A stretch of DNA of 10,063 nucleotides from Candidatus Moranbacteria bacterium GW2011_GWE2_36_40 (lineage in GTDB: Bacteria > Patescibacteriota > Minisyncoccia > Moranbacterales > GWC2-37-73). Within the stretch, counting starts at the first letter, position 1. Each line of letters starts with the position of its first letter. The stretch is taken from positions 1-10,063 of the forward strand of contig LBRX01000055.1 in NCBI GenBank assembly GCA_000991645.1, in the 5' to 3' direction. Below, piece after piece: positions 4,946 through 10,063 of the stretch. A model generated the notes under the pieces. The model ran no database searches. It was not told the DNA's origin and saw only the letters and a program-made list of their open reading frames with translations. The position numbers were made by a program, and so were the translations under genes.

Positions 4946-5112
4946 TGAATGAAATGAATTTGGAGACTTGGAGTGAGTGAACGATTTCACTCACGTCAGG
5001 AATCGAACGCCGGAGCAATTTTCGTCAGCAGACGAAAATGCGAGGCGGTGGCCAGACAAATTTTTGCGTCGGCAAAAATTTAGTCGAGGTCGATTCCTGC
5101 CAAGGACACAAA
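4946..5112 (+). repeat. tail module of tRNA-Arg(GCG): inverted T-arm, three hairpins, direct copy of the tRNA 3' end
   Basis: The order of parts is as follows. A perfect 9-bp hairpin (4973-4981 with 4986-4994, loop CGAT) comes first. A 12-bp inverted copy of the T-arm follows at 4997-5008, complementary to 4921-4932. Two more perfect hairpins come next: 9 bp at 5018-5026/5031-5039 with loop AGCA, and 10 bp at 5058-5067/5072-5081 with loop GTCG. The module ends with a direct 23-bp copy (5090-5112) of the tRNA 3' end and flank (4923-4945). This copy lacks one T of the T-loop relative to the intact gene. No gene is credible here. Confidence 0.75.
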
Positions 5113-5126
5113 AAATCAACAATAAG

Positions 5127-5155
5127 AAGTCAGGCATTTTGCTTGACTTTTTATT
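5127..5155 (+). terminator. intrinsic terminator after the tRNA-Arg region
   Basis: AAGTCAGGC (5127-5135) pairs with GCTTGACTT (5141-5149) across ATTTT, with one G-U, and is followed by a T-rich tail. It would end the tRNA-Arg transcript. Its right arm contains the TTGACT box proposed as the -35 element of the next gene. Confidence 0.65.
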
Positions 5156-5172
5156 TAAAAGGTGCTTAAATA
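5143..5172 (+). promoter_or_regulatory. promoter of the double zinc-finger gene
   Basis: TTGACT (5143-5148) and TAAATA (5167-5172) are 18 nt apart. Transcription would begin near 5179 and give a leader of about 60 nt. The leader holds a small GTGGC-ATT-GCCAC hairpin (5202-5214) before the ribosome site AAAGGAG at 5227-5233. Confidence 0.5.
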
Positions 5173-5239
5173 TACACTCATAGTTATTTACCAATTCAAC
5201 AGTGGCATTGCCACATAAAATCAAGAAAAGGAGATTCTA

Positions 5240-5866
5240 ATGAAAACCGACCGGATTATAAAAATGGACACGAGGGCGATGAGAATTATCCGTGCATCTT
5301 CTGCTGATATCAAGGGAATAGCCAGGATGATTAACGAACAAGGTGCGAGATTGATTGAAGAAGATCTCGAACCTATAAACGTTTTATCCCTGGTGAACCT
5401 CCAACTGCAGCGATTGATCGATGGAACGATTCATTCATGTATGAATGAATCGTGTGTGAGAACGTTCACATTCCATGATTTCATAAAAAATCCCTTGATC
5501 ATGACATGCAGTGAAGATTGCCTGGCTGAAACCACTCGCATCGCAGGGGAAAGAATAATATCAACTTTGCGCCTGGAAATTCCGGAGCTGGAAAAAAGAG
5601 TGCGCGACATGAAAATCAGCATGTCATCATTGGCTGTTCGGCAAGGGGACATAGCCGACAAAGCACATGCTCAAGGAGATGACATCAGCGAAAAAATTCT
5701 TCGCACAAAAAAAGCACGACTTAACAATCTCATAGAAACAATGTTTGCAATAAACAAGGGAACATTCTCAATCGCATGTAAAAATGATGCCTGCGAAGAA
5801 GATATTCCCATTAGCGCTCTCATTAATTCTCCCGAAATTGGCTATTGCCTGGCCTGTCGAAGATAA
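5240..5866 (+). CDS. DksA/TraR-like protein with two Cys4 zinc fingers
   Basis: This 208-residue protein has two matching units. Each has a helix (LVNLQLQRLID at about 51-61; LNNLIETMFAINK at about 161-173) followed by G-T-(I/F)-x-x-C and a Cys4 finger. Finger 1 is C67-x4-C72-x17-C90-x3-C94; finger 2 is C180-x4-C185-x17-C203-x2-C206. The second, at the very C-terminus, closely follows the DksA/TraR finger layout. DksA-family proteins bind RNA polymerase in its secondary channel and adjust promoter response; they normally have one finger in 70-150 residues. Here residues 95-160 between the fingers are helical and charged, possibly a coiled coil. An RNA-polymerase role is an inference from the finger type only. 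The start is well supported by AAAGGAG 6 nt upstream. The gene has its own promoter and terminator. The family assignment is likely but not certain. Confidence 0.75.
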   Translation: MKTDRIIKMDTRAMRIIRASSADIKGIARMINEQGARLIEEDLEPINVLSLVNLQLQRLIDGTIHSCMNESCVRTFTFHDFIKNPLIMTCSEDCLAETTRIAGERIISTLRLEIPELEKRVRDMKISMSSLAVRQGDIADKAHAQGDDISEKILRTKKARLNNLIETMFAINKGTFSIACKNDACEEDIPISALINSPEIGYCLACRR

Positions 5867-5889
5867 ACAAGCAGCGCTGCAACAAATTC

Positions 5890-5926
5890 AACCTCAAAAA
5901 CAGAAATGTTTTTGAGGTTTTTATTT
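5890..5926 (+). terminator. intrinsic terminator of the double zinc-finger gene
   Basis: A perfect 12-bp stem (AACCTCAAAAAC at 5890-5901 with GTTTTTGAGGTT at 5908-5919, loop AGAAAT) is followed by TTTTATTT. It lies 24 nt after the stop codon. Confidence 0.9.
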
Positions 5927-5940
5927 CCTAAACCTATCAC

Positions 5941-5969
5941 TAGATACAAAGCATCCATTGAGCTATAAT
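5941..5969 (+). promoter_or_regulatory. recG promoter, predicted leaderless start
   Basis: A perfect TATAAT lies at 5964-5969, with TAGATA (4 of 6 matches to TTGACA) 17 nt upstream at 5941-5946. The A of the recG ATG (5976) is exactly 7 nt past the -10 box, where transcription normally begins. No Shine-Dalgarno is present. Confidence 0.6.
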
Positions 5970-5975
5970 TTAGAT

Positions 5976-8081
5976 ATGGATTTTTTGAAAATGAAATTGG
6001 AAAAACTGCCGCGCATAGGGATGAAATATGGCGCAATTTTGAAAAAACTCAACATTGAAACTGTGGAGGATTTTTTGCTGCACTTCCCTTTCCGCTACGA
6101 AGATTATTCGGAGCGAATTTTAATTGAAAATCTTGCCGCTGGCGAAACAGCCACTGTGATGGGAGAAGTTGTGCAAAGCAAACTGGTGCGCACCTGGAAA
6201 AAGAAAATGATGATCACAGAATGTTTCGTGAGCGATGAAACTGGGACTGTGCGAGCCGTGTGGTTCAATCAACCGTATGTCAGCGATTCGCTCACTGCTG
6301 GCAAGGGCGTGCGTCTGGCTGGAAAAATTTCCGAGGATGCAAAAGGACTGTTTTTTTCAAATCCTGCTTGGGAACTTTCTTCTCGCACGCCAACCAACAC
6401 AGGACGCCTTGTGCCAATATATCCAGAAACTGAGGGACTCACTTCAAAATGGATTCGTTGGCAGATGCAAAACATGATCAAATATGCCGATGCTCTTGTT
6501 GATCCAATTCCAGAAAATATTTTAAGGGGTTTGCATTTGCCAATCCTAAGCGAAGCTGTGAAGTCTTTGCACTTTCCAAAAACGCTCAAGGAATTTGAAC
6601 TCGCACAAAAACGTTTCGCTTTTCAGCAAATGTTTTTGGTGCAACTTGCCACGCAGCGAGTGAAAATTTCTTGGGACAAACAAAATGCTGCTTCAATTGC
6701 TTTCAATGAAACACTAACCAAATATTTTGTTGAGTCACTTCCCTTTACTCTCACTGATGCTCAACGCAAAGCTGCATTTCAAATTTTAAAAGATCTCGAA
6801 AAACCACTGCCAATGAATCGCTTGCTCAATGGCGATGTGGGCAGCGGCAAAACAATTGTGGCTGCTATGGCCAGCTTAAGCGCCATTAATGCTGGATTTC
6901 AAGTTTCCTTGATGGCTCCGACAGAGGTTCTAGCAAGGCAACATTTTGAATCAATTTCAAAAATATTTTCAAAGCAAGACATAACCGTGGGACTCTTAAC
7001 TAATTCATATCAAATAACAACTGATAACAGGCAACTGACAACAAACAACAAAAAATCCAGAGATGCTCTTTTGCAAAAATTAAAAAACGGAGAAATTAAT
7101 TTAGTAATTGGTACTCACGCACTTATTCAGAAAGATATTAAATTTAAAAACCTTGCATTAATTATTATCGATGAGCAACATCGCTTCGGTGTGGCTCAAC
7201 GCGCTTTTTTACAACAACAAATAGCAGAGATTAACGATGGCTTGCCTGGAAAAATTCCACATCTACTCACGATGACAGCAACTCCAATTCCCCGCACACT
7301 GACTTTAGCTTTTTTTGGAAATCTGGATATTTCAGTGTTAGATGAAATGCCAAAAAATAGACTTCCGATTGTTACTGAAATAGTTATGCCCAGCAAAAGA
7401 AAAGATGTCTATGATTTTGTGCGCAGCGAAATTACCAAAGGTCATCAAGCTTTTATCATTTTTCCACTCGTGGAAGAATCAGAAAAATTGACTGAACTTA
7501 AAGCTGCCACTCAAGAACACGAAATGCTGTCGCGAGAAATTTTTCCAGATTTAAAATTAGGACTCCTGCACGGAAAATTAAAAGCTGGCGAAAAAGAGCA
7601 AGTGATGGCTGACTTTAAAGACAAAAAATACGATATCTTGGTAGCCACGAGTGTGGTGGAAGTTGGCATTGATATTCCCAATGCTACTGTAATCATGATT
7701 GAAGATGCAGAAAGATTTGGTCTTTCACAACTTCATCAATTTCGCGGACGAGTCGGCAGAAGTGACAAACAATCATATTGCTTTCTTTTCACTGGCAGCA
7801 AAACTATCAAGGCAAAGTCGCGCCTGGGTGCTATGGAAAAAACATCCAGTGGCTTTGCAATTGCTGAAGAAGATTTGAAACTCCGCGGTCCTGGAGAGTT
7901 TCTTGGCACGCGTCAATCTGGTCTTCCAGACATCGCCATGGAACATTTATCAAATGTGAAACTCATTGAAATCGCCCACGATTATGCCGAACAAACTTTG
8001 CAAAACAGTCCCGATTTGAGCGACTATCCACTTTTACAAAAAGAGCTTGGAAAATTCCAAAGCAATGTTCACCTTGAATAA
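5976..8081 (+). CDS. recG: ATP-dependent DNA helicase RecG
   Basis: RecG is the superfamily 2 helicase that remodels stalled replication forks and branch-migrates Holliday junctions. From the ATG at 5976 the protein has 701 residues, close to the family norm of about 690. The N-terminal wedge/OB domain is seen at about 1-150 (RIGMKYGAILKKLNI, then VMGEVVQSKLV). The helicase core shows motif I GDVGSGKT (286-293), motif II DEQH (399-402), motif III TATPIPRT (434-441) and motif VI QFRGRVGRS (588-596). The family C-terminal signature GPGEFLGTRQSGLPD is present. An in-frame TTG 18 nt upstream would extend the frame, but it overlaps the TATAAT box; the ATG is preferred because the domain begins at once and the promoter spacing fits. 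An unusual T/N/Q-rich insert lies at about 344-358. The gene stands alone, between the terminator of the zinc-finger gene and its own. Confidence 0.97.
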   Translation: MDFLKMKLEKLPRIGMKYGAILKKLNIETVEDFLLHFPFRYEDYSERILIENLAAGETATVMGEVVQSKLVRTWKKKMMITECFVSDETGTVRAVWFNQPYVSDSLTAGKGVRLAGKISEDAKGLFFSNPAWELSSRTPTNTGRLVPIYPETEGLTSKWIRWQMQNMIKYADALVDPIPENILRGLHLPILSEAVKSLHFPKTLKEFELAQKRFAFQQMFLVQLATQRVKISWDKQNAASIAFNETLTKYFVESLPFTLTDAQRKAAFQILKDLEKPLPMNRLLNGDVGSGKTIVAAMASLSAINAGFQVSLMAPTEVLARQHFESISKIFSKQDITVGLLTNSYQITTDNRQLTTNNKKSRDALLQKLKNGEINLVIGTHALIQKDIKFKNLALIIIDEQHRFGVAQRAFLQQQIAEINDGLPGKIPHLLTMTATPIPRTLTLAFFGNLDISVLDEMPKNRLPIVTEIVMPSKRKDVYDFVRSEITKGHQAFIIFPLVEESEKLTELKAATQEHEMLSREIFPDLKLGLLHGKLKAGEKEQVMADFKDKKYDILVATSVVEVGIDIPNATVIMIEDAERFGLSQLHQFRGRVGRSDKQSYCFLFTGSKTIKAKSRLGAMEKTSSGFAIAEEDLKLRGPGEFLGTRQSGLPDIAMEHLSNVKLIEIAHDYAEQTLQNSPDLSDYPLLQKELGKFQSNVHLE
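7005..7049 (+). repeat. CAAC/GATAAC-rich insert inside recG
   Basis: These 45 bp encode SYQITTDNRQLTTNN, between helicase motifs Ia and II, where RecG proteins usually have a short Gly-Ser-Lys-rich turn. The DNA is a run of imperfect copies of (C/G)AACTGA(T/C)AAC-type units. It is in frame and leaves the flanking motifs intact. A related CAAC-rich stretch is found between genes at about 4671-4698, which suggests a repeat that entered the gene. Confidence 0.5.
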
Positions 8082-8115
8082 CTGTGCATAATTTATAAAT
8101 TGATAGTTTAAACAA

Positions 8116-8141
8116 AAAAAGCTATAATATATAAGCTTTTT
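8116..8141 (+). terminator. weak intrinsic terminator after recG
   Basis: AAAAAGCT (8116-8123) pairs with AGCTTTTT (8134-8141) across 10 A/T bases. The A- and T-runs could act in both directions. Only two G-C pairs support the stem, so efficiency is doubtful. Confidence 0.5.
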
Positions 8142-8163
8142 CATGGGTTTAGTAGAAATTTCC

Positions 8164-8265
8164 AATTTTGAATTTTGAACAAATTTTTAATGATTAAATT
8201 TTTGAATTTTTAAACATTATGTCATTAAGACTTGATTCGAAATTCAAAATTCATAATTCAAAATT
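8164..8265. repeat. AT-rich inverted-repeat block upstream of the phosphomutase gene
   Basis: AATTTTGAATT (8164-8174) has two inverted counterparts, AATTCAAAATT at 8241-8251 and 8255-8265. A partial direct copy (AATTTTGAA) follows at 8171-8179. The whole 242-bp gap between recG and the phosphomutase gene is nearly free of G and C and holds no reading frame. No clear promoter or Shine-Dalgarno for the next gene can be singled out in it. Confidence 0.5.
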
Positions 8266-8323
8266 ATGTTCATAAAAAATTTCCAAGACCACACATATTA
8301 ATAAATTAAATTACACAAACAAA

Positions 8324-9661
8324 ATGAAACCAGAAATCTTCAAGGCTTACGACATTCGAGGACTTTATCCTCAAGAGCTTAGTGGCGAAGATGCTTATCA
8401 AATTGGACGTGCTATTGTTGAGCATACCAAAGCAAAAAGCATAGTAGTTGGAGCTGATATGCGCACATCATCACCAGAAATTCAAACTGGTCTTATGCGA
8501 GGAATAACTGAGCAAGGTGCTAATGTTATCAATATTGGACTCGTGAGCACACCGATGCTATATTTTGCTTCTTGGAAATTAGATGTCGATGGCGGCGTAA
8601 TGATCACAGCCTCGCACAATACTGCCGAGTGGAATGGTCTCAAGCTTTGTAAGAAAAATGCCGTACCAATTGGTGAAGGAGACGGAATGGAAGAAATTCG
8701 CGACCTTGCACTTGGCGGAAAGTTCACACAAAGCGAAGTTGTTGGAACAATCGAAAATGACGAAACATTAAAAAAGGAATACTTTGAATACATTTCTGGT
8801 TTTTTCAAAAGTGGATTTAACAGAAAAAAAATTGTCATTGATTTTGCTAATTCTGTTGGGGCATTGGATAAAGAAATTTTTGAAAAGTTTTCTAATGACA
8901 TTGAGCCGGTTTATTTGTTTGAAGAATTGGATGGCACATTTCCAAATCATGAAGCAAATCCATTGAAACTTGAAACATTAAAATCTTTACAGGAAAAGGT
9001 GCTGACAGAAAAAGCTGACCTTGGAATTTCATATGATGGCGATGCTGATCGCGTTGGCTTTGTTGATGAAAAAGGAGAAATAGTTCCAATGGATTATATG
9101 ATAGCGCTACTCGCTGAAGAAATTTTAAAAAAATATCCCGGCGGCACTGTTTTAATGGATTTACGCTCATCCAATGCAGTTAAAGAAGTTATAGAAGAAG
9201 CTGGAGGAAAAGTGCATCGCTGTCGAGTTGGACATTCATTAATCAAAGGACAAATGCGTAGAGATGGTGCTATTTTTGCTGGAGAACTTTCTGGGCATTA
9301 TTTTTTTGAAGAAAATTCTAAAGCGGAGATGACCACATTGGCTGTGATTACTCTTTTGAATTTATTAAACGAAACCGGGAAAACAATGTCACAGTTAACT
9401 GAAAATCTTAAACGCTACTCACATAGTGGTGAAATAAATTCAGATGTTGAAGATAAGGCAGGCATGATGAACAAACTTAAAGAACTTTACAAAGAAGGAA
9501 CATTGGATGAATTGGATGGTGTGCGTATTGATTTTCCAGATTGGTGGTTTAATGTTCGCGCCTCAAATACGGAGCCAAAACTTCGTCTCAACCTTGAAGC
9601 AAAAACAAAGGAGTTGATGGAACAAAAACGCGACGAACTTCTAAACATCATAAGAAGCTAG
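8324..9661 (+). CDS. phosphomannomutase/phosphoglucomutase
   Basis: This 445-residue alpha-D-phosphohexomutase shows the four functional loops of the family. The active-site loop is TASHN with the phosphorylated Ser97. The Mg-binding loop is DGDADR (238-243). The sugar-recognition loop is GELSGH (320-325), where Glu and Ser are characteristic of mannose/glucose-specific enzymes. The phosphate-clamp loop is VRASNTEP (411-418). The N-terminus FKAYDIRGLYP is also typical. The enzyme interconverts 1- and 6-phosphates of mannose or glucose in the cytoplasm, feeding GDP-mannose and related precursors for surface glycans. Residues match ManB/AlgC-type enzymes better than GlmM, which has a different sugar loop. 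The length is normal (about 450-460). The ATG at 8324 opens directly on the conserved start, but has no Shine-Dalgarno. The gene is alone in its unit; a strong terminator lies about 230 bp downstream. Confidence 0.95.
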   Translation: MKPEIFKAYDIRGLYPQELSGEDAYQIGRAIVEHTKAKSIVVGADMRTSSPEIQTGLMRGITEQGANVINIGLVSTPMLYFASWKLDVDGGVMITASHNTAEWNGLKLCKKNAVPIGEGDGMEEIRDLALGGKFTQSEVVGTIENDETLKKEYFEYISGFFKSGFNRKKIVIDFANSVGALDKEIFEKFSNDIEPVYLFEELDGTFPNHEANPLKLETLKSLQEKVLTEKADLGISYDGDADRVGFVDEKGEIVPMDYMIALLAEEILKKYPGGTVLMDLRSSNAVKEVIEEAGGKVHRCRVGHSLIKGQMRRDGAIFAGELSGHYFFEENSKAEMTTLAVITLLNLLNETGKTMSQLTENLKRYSHSGEINSDVEDKAGMMNKLKELYKEGTLDELDGVRIDFPDWWFNVRASNTEPKLRLNLEAKTKELMEQKRDELLNIIRS

Positions 9662-9678
9662 TTTAAAACGGATCATAC

Positions 9679-9848
9679 GCAATACATGGTTTCAAAAAGT
9701 AAGAGTTTGCCTTTTGCTTTGATTGTTTTCTTTTGAGGCAACAGAGAGCGACAGCGAACTCTTAGCGAGCAATCATAGTTCTTCGATTGCGAAGCGTGCC
9801 GAAAAAGGAAACAGGTAAAGCAAAAATTTCAAAAGAACCATGTATTGC
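9679..9848 (+). ncRNA. candidate structured RNA (or inverted-repeat element) after the phosphomutase gene
   Basis: A 13-bp perfect outer stem (9679-9691 with 9836-9848) encloses a 9-bp stem (9712-9720 with 9817-9825). Inside are a GATTG/CAATC pairing (9721-9725 with 9770-9774) and a CTTCG-ATTG-CGAAG hairpin (9781-9794). The result is a nested, two-branched fold of 170 nt. No reading frame in it is convincing. A terminator follows at 9894. I do not recognise tmRNA, RNase P, 6S or SRP RNA signatures. A small non-autonomous element with 13-bp terminal inverted repeats is the alternative; I see no target duplication. It could also be the structured 3' UTR of the phosphomutase message. Strand is assumed from the neighbouring gene and terminator. 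Confidence 0.4.
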
Positions 9849-9893
9849 TTGTGACCACCTAAAACTCAAAAAAGGTTTTCTTAAAATTATACA

Positions 9894-9930
9894 CAAACAA
9901 AAAACGAAGCTTTGCTTCGTTTTTTGTTTG
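9894..9930. terminator. strong bidirectional terminator
   Basis: This is a perfect 17-bp stem (9894-9910 with 9914-9930) with loop TTT. The GAAGC/GCTTC core has A-runs on one side and T-runs on the other, so it can end transcripts from both directions. It fits between the phosphomutase unit and a convergent gene at the right edge. Confidence 0.9.
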
Positions 9931-9959
9931 ATCTTTAGTTCTAGTGGTAATGCCGTTTA

Positions 9960-10063
9960 CTAAGACCGGGCCCATCCAAAAATATCCGTAAAATTGCTGA
10001 TGATAATTTGAATGATATTTTCTCTTCTTTTTGGAGTAAGCAGTGCAAAGTCTTTGGAAACTG
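9960..10063 (-). CDS. possible C-terminus of a convergent gene, cut by the window edge
   Basis: On the minus strand one frame is open from the window edge to a TAG at 9960-9962. It encodes about 33 residues, including DFALLTPKRRENIIQI and ending SNFTDIFGWARS. The mixed composition looks protein-like and the bidirectional terminator lies 30 bp beyond the stop, as expected for a gene end. Two other minus-strand frames are also open for part of this short stretch, so the call is weak. I recognise no family. Confidence 0.3.
   Translation of the reverse strand, partial: VSKDFALLTPKRRENIIQIIISNFTDIFGWARS

Noticed and set aside
4815..5224. Several open frames on both strands around tRNA-Arg
   Set aside because: They translate tRNA sequence, its copies and palindromes; no ribosome site or protein-like conservation.
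5958..5975. Upstream TTG start for recG
   Set aside because: It would place the TATAAT box within the coding region; the ATG at 5976 fits the family N-terminus and the promoter spacing.
93..9661. Possible recoding of UGA as glycine, since no gene ends in TGA
   Set aside because: recG and the phosphomutase gene are full length with glycines at conserved sites and no in-frame TGA; TAA/TAG preference is ordinary in AT-rich DNA.

Overview
The window reads as a chromosomal piece of a small-genome bacterium of the Patescibacteria (CPR) type. The reasons are indirect: AT-rich DNA, small membrane proteins of no known family, tRNA genes without an encoded CCA, genes with no Shine-Dalgarno next to genes with a good one, and many short perfect palindromes around tRNAs. 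All genes read through in the standard code; every visible stop is TAA or TAG. The lineage is inference, because no rRNA or other phylogenetic marker is present.

Layout. (1) 93-3181, minus strand: a likely operon that starts at a TATAAT box near 3176. It encodes a possible tiny membrane peptide, a 58-residue AbrB/MazE-type DNA-binding protein (2867-3043), a membrane-anchored winged-helix protein (683-1276) and two small membrane proteins. An AAA-type ATPase gene (1378-2733) sits between the AbrB gene and the winged-helix gene. It is bracketed by two copies of a 48-bp sequence that is the 3' end of the AbrB gene, so the ATPase looks like cargo inserted at the 3' end of that gene. (2) 3209-3947, minus strand: tRNA-Ser(UGA), a GIY-YIG protein and tRNA-Ser(GCU), with an odd 200-bp tail after the last tRNA. 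(3) 4089-4664: a two-helix membrane protein. (4) 4804-5112: a truncated tRNA-Arg copy, an intact tRNA-Arg(GCG), and a tail built like that of tRNA-Ser(GCU). (5) 5240-5866: a protein with two DksA-like Cys4 fingers. (6) 5976-8081: recG, apparently with a leaderless start. (7) 8324-9661: a phosphomannomutase/phosphoglucomutase. (8) 9679-9930: a candidate structured RNA followed by a strong bidirectional terminator, then the 3' end of a convergent gene at the right edge.

Functional reading. RecG (fork rescue and recombination) and the sugar phosphomutase (envelope sugar precursors) are housekeeping genes with their own signals. The minus-strand block on the left is a small regulatory cluster: one soluble AbrB-like regulator, one membrane-tethered DNA-binding protein, and membrane partners of unknown role.

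The most unusual features are the repeat-bounded ATPase segment and the shared tail architecture of two unrelated tRNA genes. In both tails an inverted copy of the T-arm lies 70-76 nt downstream and a direct copy of the tRNA 3' end lies 167-198 nt downstream, with perfect hairpins between.
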